In this document: in pieces, positions 1 to 7,108 of the stretch | How the letters are laid out: each line of letters begins with the position of its first letter | How positions within the stretch are numbered: the stretch's first letter is position 1 | Assembly (NCBI GenBank): GCA_024278715.1 | Contig: JAJRSN010000064.1 | Location: 1 to 15,497 of the forward strand | Direction of reading: 5' to 3' | Length of the DNA: 15,497 nt | From: Calditrichota bacterium | GTDB taxonomy: Bacteria; Calditrichota; Calditrichia; Calditrichales; Calditrichaceae | The notes under the pieces: generated by a model | The model's database searches: none | What the model was told of the DNA's origin: nothing | The model's input: the letters and a program-made list of their open reading frames with translations, nothing else | Position numbers and translations under genes: made by a program

Positions 1-121
1 AAATTACTGGGCTATTTTCATTCAATTCCTCCGGAATTAAATAATTGCCTTTTGCTGTCATTGCTTTAATCTTGAAAGAACTTTAATCTTACTTTTCGTT
101 AATCGTTAAGCGTGTAAGCGG
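1..121 (-). repeat. Left copy of a 121-bp perfect terminal inverted repeat
   Basis: Bases 1-121 are the exact reverse complement of 15350-15470; base n pairs with base 15471-n, and identity stops at 122. The copy contains a small palindrome at 24-38 (AATTCC, 3-nt centre, GGAATT), half of a second palindrome at 1-11, a direct repeat CTTTAATCTT at 64-73 and 81-90, and the first 7-bp units of an array (CGTTAAT, CGTTAAG). Read on the minus strand, an ATG at 61-59 opens a frame that runs off the window. Identity over 121 bp between distant intergenic sites implies a multicopy element or recent copying. The family is not recognised. Confidence 0.95.
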
Positions 122-198
122 CTTCTCCGGTTACTGATCGCTGGCTGCTCGCCACGCATTATGTCTTATCACTTGTCACTCGTCACTTGTCACTTTTG
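122..198. repeat. Degenerate heptanucleotide array (11 units)
   Basis: Eleven contiguous 7-bp units can be read in one phase, from CTTCTCC and GGTTACT through CATTATG to ACTTGTC, ACTCGTC and ACTTGTC. On the minus strand most fit a loose N-GT-N-A-type unit such as GACGAGT or GACAAGT. This continues directly from the terminal repeat. Its first 42 bases match the array beside the right-hand repeat only imperfectly, and most differences are transitions. It is not coding. It resembles the short tandemly repeated heptamers known from cyanobacteria, but kinship is not implied. Confidence 0.75.
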
Positions 199-236
199 TT
201 GCGCTTCAATAGAAATGGCTAAAAAATCACTGAATT

Positions 237-275
237 ACGGGAATCGATTGTCTGCCATAATTTGGCGATTCCCGT
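237..275 (-). terminator. Possible terminator downstream of the Hpt gene
   Basis: A 10-bp perfect stem (ACGGGAATCG with CGATTCCCGT) encloses a 19-nt loop. On the minus strand it lies about 75 nt past the Hpt stop, but the T run (TTTTTT) starts only some 10 nt after the stem. On the plus strand T residues follow at once, but no plus-strand gene precedes it. The large loop makes this a weak call. Bases 276-348 hold nothing else I can name. Confidence 0.4.
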
Positions 276-348
276 TTTTCCCGTTGGCGGTCGGACTGAT
301 GGGAATAAAAATTTTGCTGTGTTTTTCAAAAGGTTTAGATTTGCCTTT

Positions 349-684
349 TTAAAGCGTAGTGATGTAGTTTTTCAATTCTTCGTTCAACTCCCGTGCATTT
401 TCCACGCCTTCAATTGCTCCGTTCAGGCGGTGTTCTTTGCCCATCATTTCCAATTGCAGAAACTGTTCGGCGATCTTGTCCGCGCCAAGGTTAGCGGCGG
501 CGCCTTTTAAGCCATGGGCGATGGACCGCAATTCGTCATAGTTGGCGCTGTCAACCGCATTTTTCAAATCCGGCAAACTCTGATCAATTTGCTGAACAAG
601 TTCGCCAAGTAATTCAAGTAAAAATTCCTTATCTCCCCCCAGACGGTCAAGAGCAGTTTCCAAATCAATCACTTTGTTTCCCAT
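349..684 (-). CDS. Stand-alone Hpt (histidine phosphotransfer) protein
   Basis: This 111-residue protein consists of essentially one Hpt domain, the four-helix module that relays phosphate between receiver domains in multistep phosphorelays. The signature AHGLKGAAANLGA is at residues 56-68, with the phosphoacceptor His57 followed by the Lys-Gly pair typical of the family. Hydrophobic helices surround it, there is no signal peptide or membrane segment, and the protein is expected to be cytoplasmic. An AGGAAA element lies about 11 nt upstream of the chosen ATG; a second ATG 5 nt upstream is out of frame and closes after six codons. No hybrid kinase or receiver-only partner lies next to it. A terminator separates it from the OsmC-like gene, so it is probably its own unit. 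The domain call is secure; the pathway served is unknown. Confidence 0.9.
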   Translation of the reverse strand: MGNKVIDLETALDRLGGDKEFLLELLGELVQQIDQSLPDLKNAVDSANYDELRSIAHGLKGAAANLGADKIAEQFLQLEMMGKEHRLNGAIEGVENARELNEELKNYITTL

Positions 685-760
685 GACATTTTTTCCTGAT
701 TTTTAGTTGCCTGATTTATTTTCATATTCGGATGAGATTTAAAAAATTTAATAAAAATAA

Positions 761-789
761 AAAGTAAACGGAAATTATCCGTTTACTTT
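761..789 (-). terminator. Rho-independent terminator of the OsmC-like unit
   Basis: A 12-bp perfect stem, AAAGTAAACGGA (761-772) with TCCGTTTACTTT (778-789), has a 5-nt loop. On the minus strand it starts about 20 nt after the OsmC-like stop codon and is followed by a T-rich stretch. T-rich sequence also follows on the plus strand, so it could act in both directions. Confidence 0.85.
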
Positions 790-810
790 TTTCTTTTACG
801 TTAAAAGAGA

Positions 811-1242
811 TTAATCCTCATCGGGATTTATCTCATAGGAATGCGTTATTTCCACGGATTTTTTTAACATCGCCGTTACGGCGCAATAAACATCCTGAGA
901 AAGGTTTATCGCTTTCACTACATTTTCTTCTTTTACATCGCCCCAAACTTTATAAGTTATATGGATTTTGGTATAGACCCTCGGATGTTCGTCAGCCATT
1001 TCCGCAGCCACATGCACCTCGAAGCGGGTAAATTTTTGACGCATCTTAGTTAAAATCGAGGCTACGTCGCTTCCGGTACAGCCCGCCAGAGAAAGCAGCA
1101 ACAGCTCTTTGGGGCGGGTGGCTCCTTCTTCTCCGCCGAACTTCGACGGTCCGTCCATCGGAACCCAATGGTTTGAGCTGGTAATTCCGCTAAACGTGAC
1201 GCCTTTAATATGAATAACTTTACCTCGTACTTGAGTTGACAT
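811..1242 (-). CDS. OsmC/YhfA-family protein (thiol-dependent peroxidase fold)
   Basis: The 143-residue protein belongs to the OsmC/Ohr superfamily, small cytoplasmic proteins of which several reduce organic hydroperoxides with a reactive cysteine pair. Counting from the start used here, Cys55 sits in SLAGCTGSDV and Cys120 in QDVYCAVTAM, the two positions that hold the conserved cysteines; the preceding PKELLLLSLAGC helix is typical. The length matches the family. The longer frame begins at 1248, but AAGG would then abut the start codon. The second ATG at 1242 lies 6 nt after that AAGG, so I start there (M-S-T-Q). The gene follows a 51-aa membrane protein gene after 19 nt, suggesting one transcript. 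Many YhfA-type members have no proven peroxide substrate, so a sulfur-handling role is also possible. Confidence 0.88.
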   Translation of the reverse strand: MSTQVRGKVIHIKGVTFSGITSSNHWVPMDGPSKFGGEEGATRPKELLLLSLAGCTGSDVASILTKMRQKFTRFEVHVAAEMADEHPRVYTKIHITYKVWGDVKEENVVKAINLSQDVYCAVTAMLKKSVEITHSYEINPDED

Positions 1243-1261
1243 TGTCATCCTTTCTTTAAGT

Positions 1262-1417
1262 TTAACTAAAAGTGATCATTAAGCCGATTAACGCAAAGTA
1301 GATAGTGCTGATTTTCGGATCGCAAATTAAAGGGCAGCCGAATCCGAATTTGGACATGTATCTTCCTATTAACAATCCAATCGCGGCGCCGGCAATTAAG
1401 CCAAAAACATGAATCAT
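1262..1417 (-). CDS. Small membrane protein, resembles DUF6132
   Basis: This 51-codon frame has a good ribosome-binding site (AAAGGA, 7 nt before ATG) and ends 19 nt before the OsmC-like start. The protein begins with a Gly/Ala-rich hydrophobic segment (about residues 4-18), then a basic turn (GRYMSK), then GFGCPLICDP with Cys28 and Cys32, then a second hydrophobic segment (about 36-50). A glycine-rich helix, a central Cys-Pro motif followed by Asn/Asp-Pro, and a second helix recall the DUF6132 family of small two-helix membrane proteins, from memory rather than a search. With the OsmC-like neighbour, the paired cysteines suggest a thiol, sulfur or redox role in the membrane, but that is inference. 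Codon use and spacing make it look like a real gene. Confidence 0.75.
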   Translation of the reverse strand: MIHVFGLIAGAAIGLLIGRYMSKFGFGCPLICDPKISTIYFALIGLMITFS

Positions 1418-1692
1418 TTTAAATCCTTTTATTAAAAGAAAACATTGATGTGTTCACTCTAAAGGTCTGAAATTGTCATTTTCGGGGAAGGCAGCGTCGA
1501 GAAATCTTTTGTTTTCGTCGGAGTTAGAAGACTTCTCTCTGCGCTTTAAATGACAGAACAAGGTTTTTAGAGCGAACTCTTTGATCTTTCCCCAAAATTT
1601 TATCTTCGGGAAAGATAAATGATTCTGGTTAGATGTAAAAATATCTAAAAAGAGACAGATTTTACGACGTTCAAAGACGCCCTTTAAATATT

Positions 1693-2769
1693 CTAATAGG
1701 TCTTAGCCTCTTCTTCTTTTTGCAGAACCCGCAATGCTCCGAAAACAAGAGCCCGCATTTCTTCCTCGCCCGGAAACACAAAAACAGGAGCAATAAAAGA
1801 GACTCGTTTTTTAATCAAATTCACGAACCGTTTACTTTTAGCCACTCCGCCGGTTAAGGCAATGGCGTCAACCTCTCCGAAAAGAACCGTGGCTAAGGAG
1901 CCGATTTCTTTGGCGATTTGATAAGCCATGGCTTCAAAAATTAATTTTGCCTCCTGATCGCCTTTATCGATGCGGTCTTCCACAACGCGCAGATCGTGAG
2001 TGCCGAGATAGGCAACCATTCCGCCGTGACCCTTGATCAATTTTTTCATGTCCTGATAAGTATAAGTCCCGGAAAAAGCGACTTTAACCAAATCGCCCAC
2101 GGGGACCGATCCGCTGCGTTCCGGGCTGAAAGGACCGTCGCCGTCCAATCCATTGTTTACGTCAATCACTTTTCCCTTGTAATGGGCGCCGACCGTAACG
2201 CCGCCGCCCATGTGCGCCACAATCAAATTACATTCCCGATATTTTTTATTCAGTTTTTTGGCGGCTTCTCTGGCTACCGCTTTTTGATTTAAGGCATGAA
2301 AGATACTTTTGCGTTGAATAAGCGGCATTCCTGAAATGCGCGCTATATCCTGCATTTCATCCACAACAACCGGATCGACAATAAAAGCCTGGCAGCCCAG
2401 CGCTTTACTGATGGCATAAGCGATCAAACCTCCGCAATTGGAGGGATGATCTCCCATTATGCCTTTTTTAAGATCAGCCACCATTTGTTCGGTTACAATA
2501 TAGGTTCCGCCTTCGATGGGACGGACAAGACCGCCGCGACCGACTACAGCCTGAATTTGTTCCAAAGGTACTTTTTGCTCGCGTAAAAAACGAATAATCA
2601 ATTCCATCCGATAAAGGTCCTGATCCGATGCGCGGTTAAATCGGGCTAATTCTTCGATTTTATGCGTAATATTTTCGGTGAACAGCTCTTTTTCTCCTTC
2701 GAATAGTGAAATTTTAGTGCTGGTCGAGCCCGGATTAATAGCCAAAATTAACAGCCTCTTTTCACTCAT
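1693..2769 (-). CDS. buk: Butyrate kinase
   Basis: This 358-residue protein is of normal length for butyrate kinase (acetokinase family). The enzyme interconverts butyryl-phosphate plus ADP and butyrate plus ATP, the energy-yielding last step of butyrate fermentation, or the first step of butyrate use. Visible signatures are INPGSTSTKI at residues 11-20 (N-terminal phosphate-binding loop), VGRGG at 76-80, AHMGGGVTVG at 185-194 and ALTGGVA at 304-310, with PGEEEMRAL near the C-terminus. AGGGGAG lies 9 nt upstream of the ATG. It directly abuts the TAA that ends the full-length ptb frame, so ptb and buk are probably translationally linked. Branched-chain fatty acid kinase activity is a common alternative. 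No clear terminator follows; a weak stem (1599-1606 with 1612-1619) is the only candidate. Confidence 0.95.
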   Translation of the reverse strand: MSEKRLLILAINPGSTSTKISLFEGEKELFTENITHKIEELARFNRASDQDLYRMELIIRFLREQKVPLEQIQAVVGRGGLVRPIEGGTYIVTEQMVADLKKGIMGDHPSNCGGLIAYAISKALGCQAFIVDPVVVDEMQDIARISGMPLIQRKSIFHALNQKAVAREAAKKLNKKYRECNLIVAHMGGGVTVGAHYKGKVIDVNNGLDGDGPFSPERSGSVPVGDLVKVAFSGTYTYQDMKKLIKGHGGMVAYLGTHDLRVVEDRIDKGDQEAKLIFEAMAYQIAKEIGSLATVLFGEVDAIALTGGVAKSKRFVNLIKKRVSFIAPVFVFPGEEEMRALVFGALRVLQKEEEAKTY

Positions 2770-2785
2770 AACACTGTTCTCCCCT

Positions 2786-3685
2786 TTAACTCACCGCAAG
2801 CGCCGCAGCGATTGAAAGAAATTTTGAATTTTCGGAATCAGCTCTCGAGGTTAACACCACGGGCACGGCTGCGCCTAAAATTATTCCGGCTACCATGGCG
2901 TTCCCCAATATGGTCATTAATTTGTAAAATATATTGCCGGCTTAGATATTCGGGACAATACAAATATCCGCCCGCCCCCCGACGCTGGAGTTTAAACCCT
3001 TTACCTGATTTGCTTTCGGAGAAATCGCGTTGTCCAGGGCGAGGGGTCCGTCCACAATTGCTTCTAAAATTTGCTTGCGTTCCGCCATTTTGGCGATAAT
3101 TGCAGCATCGGCGGTTGAAGGTATATTTTCGGCATTCACCTTTTCGACCGCCGAAAGCATGGCGACTTTAGGTTTTTTATATCCCAGGGCATGGGCGGCT
3201 TTAATGGCATTATTGGTAATGGCAATTTTGGTCTTCAGATCCGGAGCGATATTCATGGCGGCATCGGACATGAATAAAAGTTTAGGATAATTGGGACTTT
3301 CAAAAATTGCCAGATGAGACAAAACATCAGCAGCGCGTAAACCGTGTTCTTTGTTTAAAATCCCCTTAAGAAAATTTGCCGTGCTGCATAAACCTTTCAT
3401 TATGACCTGCGCTTCTCCGGAGCGAACAATTTCTATCGCTTCGCGCACGCACTTTTTTTCTTCTTTAACATCCACAATCTCGTAGTTTTTTAGATCGATA
3501 TGCTCTTCTTCGGCAAGTCCGGAAATTTCCGCGCGGTCGCCGACCAAAATCGCTTCTCCCAGTCCAGCCGACTGCGCCGCATTAAGCGCGAGTAAAACTT
3601 CCGCATCCTGCGCCATGGCAACGGTTATTGTTCGTTTTTCCATTTGAGTTACGGTGTTTAGCAACTGCTTAAAATTTTTCAGCAT
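2786..3685 (-). CDS. ptb: Phosphate butyryltransferase, interrupted by an in-frame stop
   Basis: Ptb moves butyryl groups between CoA and phosphate and feeds Buk. The frame opens at 3685, after AGGAGAGG, with 247 codons. It carries MKGLCSTANFLKG (residues 97-108), LLFMSDAAMN (136-145), AMLSAVEKVN (175-184) and DGPLALDNAIS (212-222), all typical of phosphate acetyl/butyryltransferases. Codon 248 is TAA (2942-2944). Without any frame change, 51 further codons read AGNIFYKLMT, then GNAMVAGIILGAAVPVVLTSRADS, ending at TAA 2786-2788; this is the normal C-terminus, and 299 codons is the usual Ptb length. The PTA domain encoded at 4844-7090 has LEAGNIGYKLM at the same place, so GAA (Glu) to TAA is the likely change. 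The gene lies 14 nt after the GAF-GGDEF gene and 16 nt before buk. It may be a very young pseudogene, a read-through gene or a sequence error. Confidence 0.9.
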
Positions 3686-3699
3686 CCCTTATTCCTCTC

Positions 3700-4713
3700 C
3701 TATTCATAAACGGTTGTTACAGTGGCAACCCTCGGTTTTTGAGACATGCGTTTCGCAGCCTGCAACGCATTTTTGGCTGCGATTAATAATCCGTTGAGAG
3801 AAGTCGAATTCTGCGGATAACTAACGACTCCGACAAAAACATTAACCCGGATTTTTCGAGAAGTAAACGTGTTTTTTGTGAATAAATCACAAATCTTTTT
3901 AGCCACCTCGACGGCGTCATCTCTGCCGGTAGCCGGAAGACTGATTAAAAACTCGTCGGCGCCGAAGCGGCAAATTTCATCATAACGACGCAATTGTTCT
4001 TTGATCTTCCCAACCATCTCCCGCAGCAACGAACGCGTCACATCCAGCCCGTAAAGAGTCATAATAGACCCGTATTTCTCGATATCAATCAATAAAAACG
4101 AGTAAGGTTCATTCATGCGCGAGCTGCGGTGAAAATTCTCTTTGAGAAACGATAAGTAGTAATCAAAACGAAGCGCGCCCGAATCCTCATCAATCCGGTC
4201 GAGCCGTTTTAATTTTCCGGTCAGGCGTTCCAAATACAGACAGGTGGAAATTACTTTGGCGAAGATATCAACGATTTGCTGACGTTCTTCCGTAAAATAA
4301 TTGATTTCATCGGAATCCACGTAAAGAAACCCGAGCGGCTGTTGGTAAGCGATCAGATTTATCGCATAAGCGGATTTAAAATCATGTTTCATGCGCAATT
4401 GTTCAATCACTCTTGAAGCGTATTGTTTGTCCGGAATATTGATGGGCACCCCGTTCCAGATCAATTCCCGCAACAAGGGCGTGTCCATTGTTTTGCGGTA
4501 ATTCTTGCAAAAATTCCACGAAAGATTGTAGAAATTCCGGATTTCGAGAAATTCGGTAATCGGATTCAATTCAACAATGGCGCAAGTTTTACAATTCAGA
4601 CTTTTTACCAATTGATCCAGAATGTTGTGCAAAATTCGTTCGCAATTCCGGGCGCTGTTAAGCTCGTCCAGAATGGAAGAAATTGATTTTAAAAGGGCTT
4701 GATGCTCTGGCAT
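3700..4713 (-). CDS. GAF-GGDEF protein with a degenerate catalytic site
   Basis: This cytoplasmic protein of 337 residues has an N-terminal GAF-like sensor domain (about 20-165) and a C-terminal GGDEF domain (about 180-325), the fold that makes cyclic di-GMP from GTP. The signature reads FGADEF at 250-255 instead of GGDEF, while the inhibitory-site motif RxxD is intact (RRYD, 242-245, five residues upstream). The substrate loop is also altered: where active enzymes have D-x-D-x-F-K-x-x-N-D and GH..GD, this one has DIEKYGSIMT (210-219) and YGLDVT (221-226). I infer low or no cyclase activity, perhaps a nucleotide-binding regulatory role. Strong AGGAGG precedes the ATG. It is first in an apparent operon with ptb and buk, so its GAF domain may tune or report on acyl-phosphate metabolism. 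The GAF ligand is unknown. Confidence 0.85.
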   Translation of the reverse strand: MPEHQALLKSISSILDELNSARNCERILHNILDQLVKSLNCKTCAIVELNPITEFLEIRNFYNLSWNFCKNYRKTMDTPLLRELIWNGVPINIPDKQYASRVIEQLRMKHDFKSAYAINLIAYQQPLGFLYVDSDEINYFTEERQQIVDIFAKVISTCLYLERLTGKLKRLDRIDEDSGALRFDYYLSFLKENFHRSSRMNEPYSFLLIDIEKYGSIMTLYGLDVTRSLLREMVGKIKEQLRRYDEICRFGADEFLISLPATGRDDAVEVAKKICDLFTKNTFTSRKIRVNVFVGVVSYPQNSTSLNGLLIAAKNALQAAKRMSQKPRVATVTTVYE

Positions 4714-4762
4714 GACGCCCTCCTGTATTTATTTGTAAATTAATTTAAAATCAAGGCGTCAT
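4712..4762 (-). promoter_or_regulatory. Inverted repeat spanning the start codon of the GAF-GGDEF gene
   Basis: The octamer ATGACGCC (4712-4719) and its reverse complement GGCGTCAT (4755-4762) are 35 nt apart. In the minus-strand transcript the proximal arm covers the first two bases of the start codon and part of the ribosome-binding site, so pairing could hide the start. One 8-bp match with a long loop may be chance; function is unproven. Confidence 0.25.
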
Positions 4763-4797
4763 TATCGGCAAATCTCTTCCGGTTATTATCATTAATT

Positions 4798-4832
4798 AAA
4801 AACCCCGGGAATGCAAGCATCCCCGGGGTTTT
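4798..4832 (-). terminator. Strong Rho-independent terminator of the malic enzyme unit
   Basis: The stem AAAACCCCGGG with CCCGGGGTTTT continues, after one A-C mismatch, into ATG with CAT around a tiny loop. It begins about 12 nt after the malic enzyme stop codon and ends in TTTTTAATTAA on the minus strand. This isolates the kinase-regulator-malic enzyme unit from the GAF-GGDEF unit downstream. Confidence 0.92.
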
Positions 4833-4843
4833 AAAAATTCATA

Positions 4844-7090
4844 TCAGGCGTCAACTGCGGCAAATGCGCACATACGCACGATAGTGTCCACATCGCAGTG
4901 CCGTTGTAAAACGTGGACGGATTTTTCGAGTCCCACCAAAATAGGACCGATAACTTCCGCGCCGCCCAGTCTTGCCATCAATTTGTAACCGATGTTTCCG
5001 GCTTCCAACGAAGGAAAAATCAGCACGTTGGCTCTGCCCTGCAAGTCGGAAAAACTATAGTCTCTTTCGCGCAAATCCACGTCAAAAGCCAAATCAACTT
5101 GCATTTCTCCGTCGATCATCAAATCCTGACGCATCTGTTTAACCATTTCGGTCGCACTTGCCACTTTTTCGGCAAAGGGGTGGCGGACGCTTCCGAAATT
5201 ACTAAACGATAACATGGCTATCCGCGGTTCGATATCGAAGGTCTTTCTGACTTTATCCGCCACAAGAATGGCTGTATTAGCCAGCGTTTCCGCGGTGGAT
5301 TCACTATTAACCGTGGTATCGGCACAAAAGATGGTTTCGTTTTTGAATATCATGGCATAAAGACCGGCGATAAATTTTTTATCTTTTTGTACTTCAAGAA
5401 TTTGCAGCGCGGGACGAATCACCTCCGGATAATAGTGATTCACGCCGGAAACCATGGCATCCGCATCGCCCATGCGCACCATCATTACTCCAAAATAATT
5501 ATGATCGGTGCACAACAAACGGCGGCAGGCGTCACGCGTTAAACCTTTGCGTTTTCGCAGACGATACAATTCATCCACATATTGATCGATTTTGCTGCAT
5601 TGAGAATGATCGATAATCTCCGCTCTGCTAATATCAAGTTCATATTCCCGAGCTAATTTTAAAATCTGTTCTTTGTCTCCCAAAAGAATCGGTTTAACCA
5701 CATCTTCGTCCAATAAAGTCTGGGTGGCGCGCAGAATTTTTATCTCTTCGCCTTCGGGCAATACCAACCGTTTTTTGATATCTTTCGCTTTATTAATCAA
5801 AATGCGCGAAACTTCCTGCGTGCGTCCCAGGCGGCTTTCAAGGCTGTCGCGATACGCATCCCAGTCTTTGATCTCTTTTCGCGCCACGCCGCTTTCAACC
5901 GCGGCTTTAGCCACCGCAAGAGCTTCCCAGGTAAGTACACGCGGATCAAAGGGTTTGGGAATAATGTAATTATTGCCAAAATGAATGGGTTCGTTGCCGT
6001 ATGCTCTGATTACGGAATCCGGTACATCCTGACGGGCTAAATCAGCCAGGGCGTGAACCGCGGCTTTTTTCATTTCCATATTGATCTTGCGAGCGTGCAC
6101 GTCAAGCGCTCCGCGGAAAATGAAGGGAAATCCCAAAACATTATTTACCTGATTCGGATAATCCGACCGACCGGTAGCCATGATTAGGTCATCGCGGACG
6201 GAAATGGCATCCTGATAGCTGATTTCCGGATCGGGATTAGCCATCGCAAAGATTATCGGTTTGTCTGCCATGCTTTTTACCATTTCTTTGGTTACCAAAC
6301 CGGCGACCGAAACGCCCGCAAAAACGTCAGCCCCTTTCATTACATCGGCAAGCGTCGCAGGATTATCGCCGTTGGCAAAACGCTCTTTATAAGGATTCAT
6401 TCCCTCTTTTCGACCCCTATAAACAAGACCTTTAGAATCGACTAAATATAAGTTCTCTTTTTTTACACCTAACTCGCAATAAAGCGTGGCGCAGGCAATT
6501 CCGGCGGCTCCCGCTCCGCTGAAGACGACTTTTACTTCCTCGATCTTTTTACCCTGCAAGTAAAGCGCGTTCAATAAAGCGGCAGCCGAAATAATCGCCG
6601 TCCCGTGCTGATCGTCATGGAACACCGGGATGTCCATTAATTCGATGAGCTTCTCTTCGATGTAAAAACATTCGGGAGCTTTGATATCTTCCAAATTAAT
6701 TCCGCCGAAGGTGGGCTCAAGCAGTTTTACCGTTCGAACGATTTCTTCGGGATCATCGGACTTAATTTCGATGTCAAACACATCGATATCCGCAAAACGT
6801 TTAAAAAGCACACCCTTGCCTTCCATTACCGGCTTTCCGGCTAAAGGTCCTATATTGCCGAGTCCCAGAACGGCGGTTCCGTTTGAAATAACTGCTACAA
6901 GGTTTCCTTTGGCTGTGTATTCGTACACCGCATCCGGATTATCATAAATTACGCGACAGGGTTCGGCAACACCGGGAGTGTAAGCAAGACTAAGGTCTCT
7001 TTGTGTAATACAAGGTTTTGTTGCAACAACTTCAATTTTTCCTTTCCGCCCTTCCGAATGATATGAAAGGGCATCTTCCTTTCTGATCAT
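4844..7090 (-). CDS. maeB: NADP-type malic enzyme fused to a phosphotransacetylase domain
   Basis: The 748-residue protein has the MaeB architecture: malic enzyme N-terminal domain (about 15-150), NAD(P)-binding domain (about 160-400) and a C-terminal phosphate acetyl/butyryltransferase-type domain (about 425-745). It decarboxylates malate to pyruvate with reduction of NAD(P). Visible residues include Tyr37 in SLAYTPGVAEP, Lys97 in LFKRF, metal ligands Glu134-Asp135 and Asp160 (FHDDQHGTA), and the dinucleotide loop GAGAAGIA (192-199). In known MaeB enzymes the PTA-like domain is mainly an acetyl-CoA-sensing regulatory module; here it keeps FPSLEAGNIGYKL (692-704). AGGAGG lies 6 nt before the ATG. 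It is 18 nt downstream of the sigma-54 response regulator, an unusual and suggestive placement. Cofactor preference cannot be fixed by reading. Confidence 0.95.
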   Translation of the reverse strand: MIRKEDALSYHSEGRKGKIEVVATKPCITQRDLSLAYTPGVAEPCRVIYDNPDAVYEYTAKGNLVAVISNGTAVLGLGNIGPLAGKPVMEGKGVLFKRFADIDVFDIEIKSDDPEEIVRTVKLLEPTFGGINLEDIKAPECFYIEEKLIELMDIPVFHDDQHGTAIISAAALLNALYLQGKKIEEVKVVFSGAGAAGIACATLYCELGVKKENLYLVDSKGLVYRGRKEGMNPYKERFANGDNPATLADVMKGADVFAGVSVAGLVTKEMVKSMADKPIIFAMANPDPEISYQDAISVRDDLIMATGRSDYPNQVNNVLGFPFIFRGALDVHARKINMEMKKAAVHALADLARQDVPDSVIRAYGNEPIHFGNNYIIPKPFDPRVLTWEALAVAKAAVESGVARKEIKDWDAYRDSLESRLGRTQEVSRILINKAKDIKKRLVLPEGEEIKILRATQTLLDEDVVKPILLGDKEQILKLAREYELDISRAEIIDHSQCSKIDQYVDELYRLRKRKGLTRDACRRLLCTDHNYFGVMMVRMGDADAMVSGVNHYYPEVIRPALQILEVQKDKKFIAGLYAMIFKNETIFCADTTVNSESTAETLANTAILVADKVRKTFDIEPRIAMLSFSNFGSVRHPFAEKVASATEMVKQMRQDLMIDGEMQVDLAFDVDLRERDYSFSDLQGRANVLIFPSLEAGNIGYKLMARLGGAEVIGPILVGLEKSVHVLQRHCDVDTIVRMCAFAAVDA

Positions 7091-7108
7091 GAGTGCCTCC
7101 TAAAAATT

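Noticed and set aside
161..352. A 63-codon plus-strand open frame near the left end
   Set aside because: It begins inside the heptamer array, has no ribosome-binding site, spans the stem-loop at 237-275 and overlaps the end of the well-supported Hpt gene on the other strand.
1584..1616. Stem ATCTTTCCC with GGGAAAGAT as terminator of buk
   Set aside because: The loop is 15 nt and no T run follows on the minus strand; an overlapping 8-bp stem is no better, so I do not list it as a terminator.
2812..3099. A 95-codon plus-strand frame opposite the 3' part of ptb
   Set aside because: It mirrors the ptb coding strand on both sides of the internal stop and its composition (Arg, Pro, Leu, Trp rich) is typical of an antisense shadow.
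2942..3685. Reading ptb as a genuine, shorter 247-residue enzyme
   Set aside because: The lost part contains the conserved A-G-N-I..YKL segment and the final helices, and the following 51 codons are intact up to the buk ribosome-binding site, so interruption of a full-length gene fits better.
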